Origin: Oscillospiraceae bacterium
Lineage (GTDB): Bacteria; Bacillota; Clostridia; Oscillospirales; Ruminococcaceae
Assembly (NCBI GenBank): GCA_017847835.1
Contig: JAGASH010000005.1
Span: forward strand, 434,001-498,000
Reading direction: 5' to 3'
Length of the DNA stretch: 64,000 bases
In this document: positions 19,310 through 28,507 of the stretch, piece after piece
Position numbering within the stretch: position 1 is the stretch's first letter
Layout: each line of letters starts with the position of its first letter
Notes under the pieces: generated by a model
What the model was told of the DNA's origin: nothing
The model's database searches: none
What the model saw: the letters and a program-made list of their open reading frames with translations, nothing else
Position numbers and translations under genes: made by a program

Positions 19310-19782
19310 ACGAAAATATAACTCTTTCCTCTGTTCTCACGGACGAGGAATATATGGAAAAAGCGCTTGAATTAGCGCAAAAGGCTGCCTCGCGCGGGGA
19401 AATTCCCGTGGGAGCGCTTGTCGTTGACAAGAACGGAAAAATCATTGGCGAGGGCTTCAACAGACGCGAGGAATTGCAGTCACCGACAGCTCACGCAGAG
19501 GTTCTCGCAATTGAACAGGCAGCGAAAACGCTGAAAAACAGACGGCTGCTTGACTGCACGCTTTACGTCACGCTGGAGCCTTGTCCGATGTGTGCGGGAG
19601 CCGTGATGAACGCGGGACTGAAACGGCTTGTCTACGGAGCGTTTGACGATAAAAACGGAGCCTGCGCTTCCGTGGCAACCCTCTTTGACGAGAAATTCAC
19701 GCATATTCCTATGGTGAGAAGCCGTGTTTTAAAGGAACGCTGCGGAGAAATCCTGTCGGAGTTTTTCAAGGACAAAAGATAA
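19306..19782 (+). CDS. tadA: tRNA adenosine-34 deaminase
   Basis: 158 aa zinc deaminase that makes inosine at the wobble position of tRNA-Arg(ACG). The zinc site is complete: HAE at residues 63-65 and PCPMC at 92-96, with Glu65 as proton shuttle. The segment MNAGLKRLVYGAFDDKNGA is typical. The ATG overlaps the stop of the preceding ATPase-like gene by four bases, so translation is coupled. The first 15 residues are a little longer than in E. coli. Confidence 0.95.
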   Translation: MNENITLSSVLTDEEYMEKALELAQKAASRGEIPVGALVVDKNGKIIGEGFNRREELQSPTAHAEVLAIEQAAKTLKNRRLLDCTLYVTLEPCPMCAGAVMNAGLKRLVYGAFDDKNGACASVATLFDEKFTHIPMVRSRVLKERCGEILSEFFKDKR

Positions 19783-19800
19783 ATTTAGGAAACAAAACAA

Positions 19801-21225
19801 ATGAGTAACAACAAGTACCGAACCCTTGCGAGCAATATCATAATTCTCGGCATCGGTCAATTCGGCTCGAAGCTGCTTGTGTATGTAATGCTGAATTTCT
19901 ACACAAGTATGCTCGGCAAAGCAGCCTACGGCGACCTTACAAACATCATCAACGCCGCTTCCCTTTTTATATCGGTGTTTACGCTGTCGATTGCCGACGG
20001 CGTGCTTCGCTTTGCCCTCGAAAAGAAAAACGACGGAAAAGGCGTATTTTCAATAGGAATAAACGTCGTGATTTGCGGTATGCTTGTTTTCGCCGCGTTT
20101 ACTCCGCTTGTGGGACTTCTGCCGATGCTGGCAGGGTACGAATGGCTTGTGTTCATCTACGTCTTTATGGGAGCTGTAAAGGAAATCTGCGCGATTTATG
20201 TCCGTGCGCGGCACTCCGTCACGCTTTACGCAATCGACGGTATCGTCACAACGGTTTCGATGATTATTTACAGCCTTGTGCTGATGGGAATTTTCAAGCT
20301 GGGCGTCGCGGGATATGTTTTTGCGGTTGTTCTCGGTGATTTGACGTCCGTTATCTTCCTTGGAGCAACAACAAAGCTGTTCAGAGAGTATCGTCCCGTC
20401 AAAAATGACCCCGTGCTGCGGTGGTCGATGCTGAGATACAGTATTCCGCTGATGCCGACGATGATTATGTGGTGGATTATCAACACCTCGGACGGATTTA
20501 TGGTAACAGCGTACCTCGGCAGCGAGGCAAACGGACTTTACGGCGTCGCGTACAAATTCCCGAACCTCGCGACGGTTGTTGTGGGAATTTTCTCGCAGGC
20601 TTGGAGAATGTCCGCGATTACCGAGCGAAATTCCCGCACGGTTTCAAACTTCTACTCGAATATTTTCAGTATGATGCAGACGGTTATGTTCCTCGCAAGC
20701 GCGGGAATTATGCTGATTTTAAGGCCGCTGATAATGCCGTTTTTCGTGGACGCAAGCTTCGGTGACGCGTTTTTCTTCGTTCCGATTTTGCTCGGAGCAG
20801 TCATTTTCCAGAGCTTCAGCAACTTCCTTGCAAGTATCTACGAGGCTTCCCAAAAGACAACTCACTCGCTTATCTCCTCGTCAATCGGCGCAGGTGCAAA
20901 TATCGTTCTGAACTTCATTCTGATACCCGCAATCGGCATTGCGGGCGCGGCTATCGCAACCCTTGTGAGCTACATAATCGTGTTCGTCTATCGTATAATC
21001 GACACGAAAAAGCTGCTTTATATGAAGGTTTACTGGGCAAAAATCGGCGTGAATATGACGCTTCTGATAATGATGGCGCTGTCGATTATGTTCCTGCCCT
21101 ACGGCGCTTTCCAGAACGTTATAAACGCTCTTATCTTCGTTGTTATCGCAGCGCTGAACTTCAAGTCCTGCATACAGGCGGTTCGGCTGGTACTTAATAA
21201 GAAAAAAGAAAAATCGGAGAATTAA
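19801..21225 (+). CDS. Lipid-linked polysaccharide flippase (MOP superfamily)
   Basis: 474 aa with about 12-14 hydrophobic helices and short loops, starting SNIIILGIGQFGSKLLVYVM, which is typical of the Wzx/SpoVB/MurJ-like polysaccharide transport family. The conserved YGDLTNIINAASLFISVFTL and the C-terminal IPAIGIAGAAIATLVSYII fit the oligosaccharyl-lipid flippase branch. It would move an undecaprenyl-linked sugar chain across the membrane. No glycan synthesis genes are nearby; the neighbours are tadA and rimM, so the substrate cannot be read from context. Confidence 0.85.
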   Translation: MSNNKYRTLASNIIILGIGQFGSKLLVYVMLNFYTSMLGKAAYGDLTNIINAASLFISVFTLSIADGVLRFALEKKNDGKGVFSIGINVVICGMLVFAAFTPLVGLLPMLAGYEWLVFIYVFMGAVKEICAIYVRARHSVTLYAIDGIVTTVSMIIYSLVLMGIFKLGVAGYVFAVVLGDLTSVIFLGATTKLFREYRPVKNDPVLRWSMLRYSIPLMPTMIMWWIINTSDGFMVTAYLGSEANGLYGVAYKFPNLATVVVGIFSQAWRMSAITERNSRTVSNFYSNIFSMMQTVMFLASAGIMLILRPLIMPFFVDASFGDAFFFVPILLGAVIFQSFSNFLASIYEASQKTTHSLISSSIGAGANIVLNFILIPAIGIAGAAIATLVSYIIVFVYRIIDTKKLLYMKVYWAKIGVNMTLLIMMALSIMFLPYGAFQNVINALIFVVIAALNFKSCIQAVRLVLNKKKEKSEN

Positions 21226-21226
21226 T

Positions 21227-21739
21227 ATGAAACAGTTTCTCGAAACGGCAAAAATTGTCGCAACTCACGGAATTCGCGGAGAAGTGCGCTGTCAGTATTT
21301 CTGCGACTCGGCAGAGTTTTTGTGTGAATTTGAAGAGCTTTATCTTGACAAAAACGGCGAAAAGCCCGTGGAAATATCGCGCGCTTATCCGCACAAAAAT
21401 GTGGTAATAATGAAGCTTGACGGTATCGATACCGTTGAGGACGCGCAAAAACTCATCGGAAAGACGCTCTATATGGACCGCGACGACGTTGAGCTTGACG
21501 AGGGCGTGTACTACATTCAGGATATCATCGGGCTTACGGTAAAGGATATCGAAACCGGCGAGGTTTACGGGAAGATTTCAGACGTTTATCAGAACGGCGC
21601 TACCGATGTGTATTCGATTAAGAAAGAAAACGGCACGGAGCTGATGTTTCCGTGCATTGACGAGGTTGTGAAAAAAATCGATATCGAAGCGGGAGAAATG
21701 CTGATAAAACCGCTTGAGGGACTGTTTGATGAGGATTGA
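21227..21739 (+). CDS. rimM: 16S rRNA processing protein RimM
   Basis: 170 aa. The N-terminal RimM barrel begins with TAKIVATHGIRGEVRCQYF and contains VEDAQKLIGKTLYMDRDD; the C-terminal PRC-barrel is YIQDIIGLTVKDIETGEVYG through FPCIDEVVKKIDIEAGEMLI. It helps 30S assembly by binding S19 and the 16S 3' domain. It starts two bases after the flippase stop and overlaps trmD by 11 bp, the usual rimM-trmD order. Confidence 0.96.
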   Translation: MKQFLETAKIVATHGIRGEVRCQYFCDSAEFLCEFEELYLDKNGEKPVEISRAYPHKNVVIMKLDGIDTVEDAQKLIGKTLYMDRDDVELDEGVYYIQDIIGLTVKDIETGEVYGKISDVYQNGATDVYSIKKENGTELMFPCIDEVVKKIDIEAGEMLIKPLEGLFDED

Positions 21740-22697
21740 TATTGCCACGCTGTTTCCCGAGATGTGCGAGAGAGTGTTCTCGGAGAGCATTGTCGGGCGC
21801 GGGATAAAAAACGGGTTTATCGAGGTTTACGCGCACAATATCCGCGATTACACCGCCGACAAGCACAGAAATGTTGATGACAAACCTTACGGCGGCGGCA
21901 CGGGAATGGTTATGCAGGCGCAGCCGATTTTTGACTGCGTTGAGGCAATTCTGGCGCGTCACAAGTCGCGTCCGCGGATAATCTACCTCTCGCCAAAAGG
22001 TGAAACGCTCACGCAGAAAAAGGTGTCCGAGCTTGCAAAAGAGGACGGGCTGATACTGATTTGCGGGCACTACGAGGGTGTTGACGAGCGGGTTCTCGAG
22101 GAGCTAAATGCCGAGGAAATTTCGGTCGGCGACTACGTTTTGACGGGCGGAGAACTGCCTGCGCTGATTTTAACGGACGCGGTCGCAAGGCTTCAGAAGG
22201 GTGTTCTCCCGAACGAGGACGCTTACAGTATCGAGAGCCACTACAACGGGCTGCTGGAGTTTCCGCAGTATTCAAGACCGGAAGTGTGGCGCGGAAGAAA
22301 AGTGCCCGAGGAACTGCTCACAGGCGACCACAAAACCGTTCGCGAATGGCAGGAGAAGATGTCGCTTGAGGTGACCGAGAAAAAACGTCCCGACCTCTAT
22401 CGTGCGTTTATCGAGCAAAAACTGAGCGAAATCAAAGCGCGTTTCATCACCGAGAAAAATCCCGAAATCACCGAGAACACGCGGTTTCTTGCGCTCAAAA
22501 TCACGAAAGAAGCGCTGAAGCTCGTTCTTCGCGGGAAGCAGCGCGAATTGCCGAACAACGATTACAGAAAAGGCGATTTTCTGATTTTGTCGAACGAACA
22601 GGGCGTGCCGAGAGGAATTGTTCAGGTCACGAAAACGCTTGAAAACGCGGTTTATTTCAGAACCGTCTACAAATACAAGGGAGAAAAAAATGACTAA
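21729..22697 (+). CDS. trmD: tRNA (guanine-37-N1) methyltransferase with an extra C-terminal domain
   Basis: 322 aa. The ATG at 21729 is preferred over an upstream TTG because GAGGG lies 7-8 bases before it. Residues 1-240 are a full TrmD: IDIATLFPEMCERVF, GGGTGMVMQ, the knot with HYEGVDERV and SVGDYVLTGGELPALILTDA, and SRPEVWRGRKVPEELLTGDH. It methylates G37 with SAM and prevents frameshifting. Residues about 240-322 are not part of normal TrmD (about 240-250 aa): a helix and then a small beta domain with LVLRGKQRELPNNDYRKGDF and a GIVQVTKTL strand, which resembles an ASCH/PUA-like RNA-binding fold. It overlaps era by eight bases. Confidence 0.93.
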   Translation: MRIDIATLFPEMCERVFSESIVGRGIKNGFIEVYAHNIRDYTADKHRNVDDKPYGGGTGMVMQAQPIFDCVEAILARHKSRPRIIYLSPKGETLTQKKVSELAKEDGLILICGHYEGVDERVLEELNAEEISVGDYVLTGGELPALILTDAVARLQKGVLPNEDAYSIESHYNGLLEFPQYSRPEVWRGRKVPEELLTGDHKTVREWQEKMSLEVTEKKRPDLYRAFIEQKLSEIKARFITEKNPEITENTRFLALKITKEALKLVLRGKQRELPNNDYRKGDFLILSNEQGVPRGIVQVTKTLENAVYFRTVYKYKGEKND

Positions 22698-23592
22698 AAA
22701 CGCATTTATCGCAATCACGGGCAGACCGAACGTCGGGAAATCCTCGCTTACGAATTTTCTTGTCGGCGAGAAAATTTCCATCGTCAGCGAGAAGCCTCAG
22801 ACCACGCGAAACCGCATAAACGGTGTGCTCACGAAGGGTGAAACGCAGTTCGTTTTCATCGATACTCCGGGATTTCTGCGCCCGAAAACAAAGCTTGCCG
22901 AACATATGGTGAAGTCCGTGCGGACAAGCGTGGACGACGTGGACTGCGCGATTTTAATGGCGGACGTTACCAAGAAAATCTCCGCGGTTGAGCAGGAGCT
23001 TATACGTTCGTTCGCCGAAAGAGGAACGCAGGTTGTGCTGATTTTGAACAAGGTTGATTTGCTGAAATCAAAGGCTGACATCTTGCCCGCAATCTCGCAG
23101 TACAGCGCGCTTTATGACTTCGAGGAAGTCATTCCCGTGAGCGTGAAAAACCGCGTGAACACGGACAAAATCCTGCCTGTTCTCGAAAAATTCGCAGTCG
23201 AGGGCGAGCACTTCTTCCCCGACGACATCGCGACCGACCGCACCGAGCGTTTTCTCTGCGGGGAGATTATCCGCGAGAAGCTGCTCTGGACAATGCACGA
23301 CGAAATCCCGCACGGCACGGCTGTCGAAATCGAGCAGTTCAAGCAGCGCACAAACAAAAACGGCGCCGAAATCATCGACCTCGGCGCGGTTATCGTATGT
23401 GAAAAAAATTCTCATAAGGGTATGATTATCGGAAAAGACGGCGACAAGCTCAAACACATCGGCACGCTTGCCCGTAAAGATATCGAGGACTTGCTCGGGG
23501 TTAAGGTGAACTTGCAGATTTTCGTGAAGGTCAAGGAAAACTGGCGCGAAAACGAGCGTTTTATCCTCGAAAACAACATCGCAGACGAATGA
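22690..23592 (+). CDS. era: GTPase Era
   Basis: 300 aa GTPase for 30S maturation. ATG 22690 has AAGGGAG six bases upstream. G1 is GRPNVGKS, G2 PQTTRNR, G3 DTPGF, G4 NKVD. The C-terminal KH domain holds IIGKDGDKLKHIGTLARKDI, which reads the 3' end of 16S rRNA. It is the last gene of the rlmB-to-era run; its stop directly touches the stop of the convergent XRE gene with no spacer or clear terminator. Confidence 0.97.
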   Translation: MTKNAFIAITGRPNVGKSSLTNFLVGEKISIVSEKPQTTRNRINGVLTKGETQFVFIDTPGFLRPKTKLAEHMVKSVRTSVDDVDCAILMADVTKKISAVEQELIRSFAERGTQVVLILNKVDLLKSKADILPAISQYSALYDFEEVIPVSVKNRVNTDKILPVLEKFAVEGEHFFPDDIATDRTERFLCGEIIREKLLWTMHDEIPHGTAVEIEQFKQRTNKNGAEIIDLGAVIVCEKNSHKGMIIGKDGDKLKHIGTLARKDIEDLLGVKVNLQIFVKVKENWRENERFILENNIADE

Positions 23593-24255
23593 TTACAGCT
23601 TGTCCAGCTCGCGCTCAACGTTGCTCACAACCGAGAACAGCGCTGCGCTCTGACGCGGATATTCGCGCTCTATGCGGGAATTTGTGATACGCTCGTCAGC
23701 AGTTCCCTCTTCCATCGCAGCCTTTGCCGCGACATCGTCCAAAGCGAGCTTTGCGGCGGTTTTACCCGAAGCCGCCGCGCTCGGCACAGCAAAGCAGTTT
23801 TCGTCGTTTTCACCGCCCGCGCTGTAAACCATTCGATAAGCACGGTAGGTTGTCGTGAGGAGATAAGAGCTCACAGCTTTTGCGAGCTTCTGGTTCTTGG
23901 TCTTTATCAGCAGCGAGAAAATCACTTCAAGCGCGTTTGTAATCAGCTTTTTGCGCAGGAACGTTCCCGTCCCCTCAATCGCGCCCTCATAGCTCTCGGA
24001 AACGCTGCTTTCGGGCAGCTCGTTTTCGGTGATGACAATACCGCTTCGGGAGCTGGTTCTTCCCAAAAGATAATCCACGGAAACACCGTAAAAATCAGCC
24101 GCCTGAACGAGAAAATCCAAGCCGCACTCGCGCTTTCCGTTTTCATAGTGCGACAAAAGCGCCTGCGCGACGCCAAGGCTGTCCGCGGCTTCTTTCTGAC
24201 GAATACCGCGCTCCTTGCGCAGCAGCTTCAATATTCTAGGTAAATCCTTATTCAT
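23593..24255 (-). CDS. XRE-family HTH transcriptional regulator
   Basis: 220 aa. Residues about 7-65 are a classic Cro/CI helix-turn-helix (KLLRKERGIRQKEAADSLGV, ALLSHYENGKRECG, FYGVSVDYLLGR). Residues 70-220 form a mostly helical C-terminal region with no recognised sensor motif. Ribosome site GGAG is eight bases before the ATG; TATAAT on the minus strand (24288-24293) is a likely -10, with no good -35. It stands alone, divergent from the phosphatase gene. The palindrome at 24342-24351 could be its operator. Its targets cannot be named. Confidence 0.9.
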   Translation of the reverse strand: MNKDLPRILKLLRKERGIRQKEAADSLGVAQALLSHYENGKRECGLDFLVQAADFYGVSVDYLLGRTSSRSGIVITENELPESSVSESYEGAIEGTGTFLRKKLITNALEVIFSLLIKTKNQKLAKAVSSYLLTTTYRAYRMVYSAGGENDENCFAVPSAAASGKTAAKLALDDVAAKAAMEEGTADERITNSRIEREYPRQSAALFSVVSNVERELDKL

Positions 24256-24341
24256 AAATTTCGCTCCAAATTACACATTATAATCAAAAAAAGTTCGCGA
24301 GAGAGATTTTTACGGGGATTTTCAAGGGATTAGATGTATTG

Positions 24342-24351
24342 TTATCGATAA
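24342..24351. promoter_or_regulatory. Palindrome TTATCGATAA in a divergent promoter region
   Basis: A perfect 10-bp palindrome lies between the divergent XRE regulator and phosphatase genes. Position and symmetry suit an operator for the regulator, but this is inference only. No clear -35/-10 pair for the plus-strand gene was found in the 24256-24476 gap. Confidence 0.3.
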
Positions 24352-24476
24352 AACGAACATTTTCTTATTGTATATTATAACTTTTTTATTCCGATTTGTA
24401 AAGCGGCATAATAACCAAATTTTCGACAGCTTAATGGGCAATACGCACAATTGCACAAAATAACGGAGGTTGAACT

Positions 24477-25103
24477 ATGAAAAACTACTATATATACCTG
24501 ATAAGACACGGAATTACTCAGGGAAATCTTGACGGAAGATACATCGGTCAGACAAATCTCTCGCTTTGTCCCGAGGGACGTCGGCAAATCGAGTCGTTTT
24601 GCGCGGACGGAGTGTACCCCGAGGTTCAGAAAGTGTACTCGTCGCCGCTTGAACGCTGCCTTGAAACAGCCGAGATAATCTATCCCGACAACAAGCTGAT
24701 GATAATCGACGAGCTGTCCGAGATGAATTTCGGCGACTTCGAGGGCAAAACGCAGGCTCAGCTTCAGGACCTGCGCGAGTACGCGGATTGGCTGAAAGGC
24801 GGCGCCGAGAGCGCTCCCCCTAACGGCGAGAAATACGGCGACTTTATGCTGCGCTGTATCGAGGGACTGGACGCGGTTTTCAGCGATATGATGAACTCCG
24901 ACATCACCTCAGCCGCTGTCGTCACGCACGCGGGTGTAATCACGAATTTGCTCTGCGGATACGGTCTGCCTAAGGGAAAACCCGCCGACTTTTTGTGCCC
25001 GCCCGGCGGTGGTTTTGAGATTGTCCTCACGCCGTTTTTATGGCAGAAAGGACCGGCTTTTGAGATAACCGCGCGTTTGGTTACCGAGGACGAGGGAGTC
25101 TGA
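24477..25103 (+). CDS. Histidine phosphatase (phosphoglycerate mutase-like) family protein
   Basis: 208 aa. The catalytic motif is R10-H11-G12 in YLIRHGITQGNLDGRYIGQT, and the second His is in VVTHAGVI (about residue 146). ELSEMNFGDFEGKT is the usual acid-bearing segment. Members include CobC (alpha-ribazole phosphatase), GpmB-like enzymes and broad sugar phosphatases; the sequence alone does not choose. GGAGG lies nine bases before ATG 24477. The next gene follows after one base, so the two are an operon. Confidence 0.9.
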   Translation: MKNYYIYLIRHGITQGNLDGRYIGQTNLSLCPEGRRQIESFCADGVYPEVQKVYSSPLERCLETAEIIYPDNKLMIIDELSEMNFGDFEGKTQAQLQDLREYADWLKGGAESAPPNGEKYGDFMLRCIEGLDAVFSDMMNSDITSAAVVTHAGVITNLLCGYGLPKGKPADFLCPPGGGFEIVLTPFLWQKGPAFEITARLVTEDEGV

Positions 25104-25104
25104 T

Positions 25105-26028
25105 ATGAGAAAAATTCTGGCTTTATGTACGGCAATACTGCTGATTTTCACGCTGGGCGGCTGCCAAAACAGCGAACCTCCGAAAAATCCCGTAAACCCG
25201 CCGTTTTTCGTTGTAAAGGACGAAAAAACGGGCGGCGAGGTGTATATGCTCGGGTCAATGCACGTCGGTCTTCCGAACACGGTTTATCCCGACGCGGTTT
25301 ACGAGGCTCTCGACAAATGCAGCGCAGTTGCCTGCGAGATTGACTTAATTCGTCTGAACAGCGACAATGCCGAGGTCAACGAGGCTTCAAAGGTGTTTTT
25401 ATGCAGCTCCGCGAAAGAGCTTCTCGGCGAGGACTATGACGAAATCAAGAGCTATTTCGTGGAAAAAGGTATTTACAGCGCGAGATTTGAGAAATTTATT
25501 CCCGCGATGTGGAGCATAGCCCTCACGAAAAAAGCGTCGTCGGACAGCGGATACAGCTCGGAATACGGCACGGAGCTTGATATTCTCGCTCTTGCGAAAA
25601 GCAAAAACAAGAAAATAATCGAGCTTGAAACTGCCGCGGAGCAATATGCAATCAACGCGGGACAGTCGCTTGATTTTCAGATTTATTCGCTTAAAAATAC
25701 CGTGAATACGCCCTACGAAACGCTCAAAGCGCAGAACAACGCGCTTTATTCCGCGTGGAGCGAGAGCAATACGCTGATGCTTGAAATGATGCTTTCACAA
25801 AGCAGCGTGCCCGAGGAGTTTTCGGAGGATTTCGCGAAATTCTACTCCGAGATGTACGAAAAGCGACAGGAAAAAATGGCGGATTTCGTGATAAAATCGC
25901 TTCAAAACGGCGACAAAATCTTCTTTATGGTCGGCGCAGCGCACTTCTACGCGAAGCCCGATATCCTTGATTTTCTCGCAAATGCGGGATATTACGCGCA
26001 GGCTGAAACCCTTGCGAACGCGGCTTGA
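25105..26028 (+). CDS. TraB/GumN family lipoprotein
   Basis: 307 aa, exported: a signal peptide ends in the lipobox LGGC with Cys20 as the lipid site. The mature part matches the TraB/GumN (Tiki-like) fold: an N-terminal strand with VYMLGSMHVGLP (His53) and a C-terminal repeat of the same kind, IFFMVGAAHFYAKPDI. In this family two such His motifs plus acidic residues bind a metal and act as a peptidase. Helical middle region of about 150 residues. Likely a membrane-anchored extracellular protease. The substrate is unknown. Confidence 0.88.
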   Translation: MRKILALCTAILLIFTLGGCQNSEPPKNPVNPPFFVVKDEKTGGEVYMLGSMHVGLPNTVYPDAVYEALDKCSAVACEIDLIRLNSDNAEVNEASKVFLCSSAKELLGEDYDEIKSYFVEKGIYSARFEKFIPAMWSIALTKKASSDSGYSSEYGTELDILALAKSKNKKIIELETAAEQYAINAGQSLDFQIYSLKNTVNTPYETLKAQNNALYSAWSESNTLMLEMMLSQSSVPEEFSEDFAKFYSEMYEKRQEKMADFVIKSLQNGDKIFFMVGAAHFYAKPDILDFLANAGYYAQAETLANAA

Positions 26029-26050
26029 ATTAATTTGCAATACAAACTAT

Positions 26051-26078
26051 CGGCAGTCGGAAACGGCTGCCTTTTTTT
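26051..26078 (+). terminator. Intrinsic terminator after the TraB/GumN gene
   Basis: GGCAGTCG, a GAAA loop and CGGCTGCC form a stem, followed by seven T (26072-26078). Confidence 0.92.
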
Positions 26079-26138
26079 CACGAAATTTTCCGAAATACAT
26101 ATAATGCAGTGTCATCAACTATGAAATCGGGTGAAATT

Positions 26139-26375
26139 TTGACTAAAAGGAACTGCCTGTCCGAAATGAAAATCGGCGAAACCGCCGTTGTAGAACGGCT
26201 TCTTATACACGGTTCAATGCGACGCAGACTGCTGGATTTGGGACTTTGCGAGGGCTCTGTCGTGAAATGCGTGGGGAAAAGTCCTCTCGGTGACCCGTCC
26301 GCTTACCTTATTTGCGGCGCTGTTATTGCAATTCGAGCAGCCGACGCGCGCTGCGTTATCATAAGGGGGATTTGA
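26139..26375 (+). CDS. feoA: FeoA ferrous iron transport protein
   Basis: 78 aa SH3-like small protein needed for FeoB activity. The start is set at TTG 26139, where GGTGA lies a few bases upstream; an in-frame ATG (26121) has no ribosome site, and a GTG (26109) falls just beyond the likely -10 TATAAT (26100-26105). Typical segments: LSEMKIGETAVVERL, RRRLLDLGLCEGSVVKCVGK, and the closing AIRAADARCVII. It ends directly before feoB. No clear Fur box was seen. Confidence 0.9.
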   Translation: MTKRNCLSEMKIGETAVVERLLIHGSMRRRLLDLGLCEGSVVKCVGKSPLGDPSAYLICGAVIAIRAADARCVIIRGI

Positions 26376-28502
26376 ATGGGACTTACAGCTTCATCGACGG
26401 GAATTTCCGCGTCCGATAACGGGCTTGTGGTAAAAAAACGTTCCCCGAATGACAAGATAATCGCGGTCGCGGGCAACCCAAACGTCGGCAAAAGTACCCT
26501 CTTCAACGCGCTCACGGGGCTTCATCAGCACACGGGAAACTGGCCCGGAAAAACGGTTGCTTCGGCGCAGGGGTACTGCAAAACCGAGGACTTTGACTAT
26601 GTTCTCGTGGATATTCCCGGCACTTACTCGCTGCTTGCGCACTCCGCCGAGGAGGAGGTCGCTCGGAATTTTATCTGCTTCGGCGGCGCTGACGCGGCTG
26701 TTGTCGTGTGCGACGCAACCTGCCTTGAACGCAGTCTGAACCTTGCTTTGCAGGTTATGGAGGTGTTCCCGAACACGATTGTCTGCGTAAATCTGCTTGA
26801 CGAGGCAAAGCGCGCCGGAATAAAAATCGACCTTGCGCTGCTTGAAAAACGGCTCGGCGTGCCTGTCGCGGGAACGTCCGCGCATAAGAAAAAAACTCTT
26901 CGCTCGCTTACGGAAAAGCTCGACAAGGTTTGCTCGGGTGAAATCACGACAAATCCGCGAAAGCTGCGCTATTCCGAGCCGATTGAGAACGCGATATCGA
27001 TTGTGGAAAAGGTTGTCGTAAAGCGGAATTCGGGGCAAATTCCCGCAAGGCGGCTCGCGCTTATGATTATCGACAACGACGCTTCGCTGAAAGAGGAGCT
27101 GCGAAATCAACTCGGCGGGGATTTCTTTGACGAGGAGCTTGACGCAGCGGTTTCCGAGGCGCACAGAACACTTGCCGAAGCTGGGATAACAACGGAAATG
27201 CTCTCGGATAAAATCGTGTCGTGTATTCTGCAGAATGCCGAGGAAATCGCCCACGGCGCGGTTTCACAGCCCGCGAAAAAGCTGCCGAAAATCGACAAAA
27301 TCCTCACAAGCAGGGCGCTTGGTTTTCCGATTATGATTTTAGCGCTTATGGTGATTTTCTGGATAACGATTGTCGGTGCAAACTATCCGTCGGAGTGGCT
27401 TGGAAGCGCGCTTTTCTGGCTCGGTGACAGACTTTCGGACTTCTTCGTGTACATCAATGCGCCCGAATGGCTTCGCGGTGTGGTCGTGGACGGAGCTTAC
27501 CGCGTGCTTGCGTGGGTCGCTTCGGTTATGCTGCCGCCAATGGCTATTTTCTTCCCGCTGTTTACGCTGCTCGAAGACCTCGGCTACCTGCCGCGCGTCG
27601 CCTACAACCTCGACAAGCCGTTCTGCAAGTGCAAAGCCTGCGGAAAACAGGCGCTTTGTATGACTATGGGCTTTGGCTGCAACGCTGCGGGAGTGGTCGG
27701 AGCGCGGATTATCGACAGCCGCCGCGAGCGCTTGATTGCTATTCTCACGAACAATTTCGTGCCGTGCAACGGGCGCTTCCCCATAATCCTGAAAATCATC
27801 TCGCTGTTCTTCATCGGCGGTGCAATCGGGCTTCTCGGGAGCTTTCTCTCGGCGGCAGCGCTCACTGCCGTGATAATCCTCGGCATTCTGATGACGTTTG
27901 TCGTGTCGCGGATTCTCTCGGCAACCATTCTCAAAGGTGAACCGTCCTCGTTTACGCTGGAGCTTCCGCCGTTTCGCAAGCCTCAAATCGGAAAAATTCT
28001 TGTTCGGTCGCTGCTCGACAGGACGATTTTCGTGCTCGGGAGAGCGGCAGCGGTCGCGGCTCCCGCGGGTGCGATAATCTGGGTTCTCGCGAACGTCAGC
28101 ATTGACGGAGCTTCGGTTCTGAGCTATATCACGGGATTTTTTGAACCGTTCGGGCAATTTATCGGAATGGACGGGGTTATCGTGACGGCATTTTTGCTGG
28201 GACTTCCCGCAAATGAAATCGTGCTGCCGCTTGCCGTGATGATGTATATGCAGCAAGGCGTGCTCGCGGAAATAGCCCCGTCGCAGATGTTCGAGCTGTT
28301 CACCGCGAACGGCTGGACGCCTGTAACAGCGGTCTGCGTGATAGTTTTCACGCTTATGCACTTCCCCTGCTCGACCACTCTCCTCACGATAAAAAAAGAA
28401 GCAGGAGGCATAAAATGGGCGGCTCTTGCGTTCGCGATACCGACGCTCTGCGGGATTATCCTATGCGCGATTATTTCTGGAATTTCGCGCATTATAGCAT
28501 AA
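26376..28502 (+). CDS. feoB: FeoB ferrous iron transporter
   Basis: 708 aa GTP-driven Fe2+ importer. ATG 26376 follows AAGGGGG. G1 GNPNVGKS is at residues 33-40, with HQHTGNWPGKTV, G3 DIPGTYSL and G4 NLLDEA following, then a GDI-like helical region and the membrane part with two Gate motifs: GCNAAGVVGARIIDS and the later LPANEIVLPLAVMMYM. FPCSTTLLTIKKE lies near the end. It is full length, with a short extra N-terminus of about 25 residues. Forms an operon with feoA and is closed by a strong terminator. Confidence 0.97.
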   Translation: MGLTASSTGISASDNGLVVKKRSPNDKIIAVAGNPNVGKSTLFNALTGLHQHTGNWPGKTVASAQGYCKTEDFDYVLVDIPGTYSLLAHSAEEEVARNFICFGGADAAVVVCDATCLERSLNLALQVMEVFPNTIVCVNLLDEAKRAGIKIDLALLEKRLGVPVAGTSAHKKKTLRSLTEKLDKVCSGEITTNPRKLRYSEPIENAISIVEKVVVKRNSGQIPARRLALMIIDNDASLKEELRNQLGGDFFDEELDAAVSEAHRTLAEAGITTEMLSDKIVSCILQNAEEIAHGAVSQPAKKLPKIDKILTSRALGFPIMILALMVIFWITIVGANYPSEWLGSALFWLGDRLSDFFVYINAPEWLRGVVVDGAYRVLAWVASVMLPPMAIFFPLFTLLEDLGYLPRVAYNLDKPFCKCKACGKQALCMTMGFGCNAAGVVGARIIDSRRERLIAILTNNFVPCNGRFPIILKIISLFFIGGAIGLLGSFLSAAALTAVIILGILMTFVVSRILSATILKGEPSSFTLELPPFRKPQIGKILVRSLLDRTIFVLGRAAAVAAPAGAIIWVLANVSIDGASVLSYITGFFEPFGQFIGMDGVIVTAFLLGLPANEIVLPLAVMMYMQQGVLAEIAPSQMFELFTANGWTPVTAVCVIVFTLMHFPCSTTLLTIKKEAGGIKWAALAFAIPTLCGIILCAIISGISRIIA

Positions 28503-28507
28503 AAAAA

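Noticed and set aside
26109-26138. Upstream GTG or ATG start for feoA
   Set aside because: GTG is just past the -10 box and neither codon has a ribosome site; TTG 26139 does.
27339-28361. 340-codon open frame opposite feoB
   Set aside because: Highly charged, His/Arg-rich shadow of a membrane protein gene.
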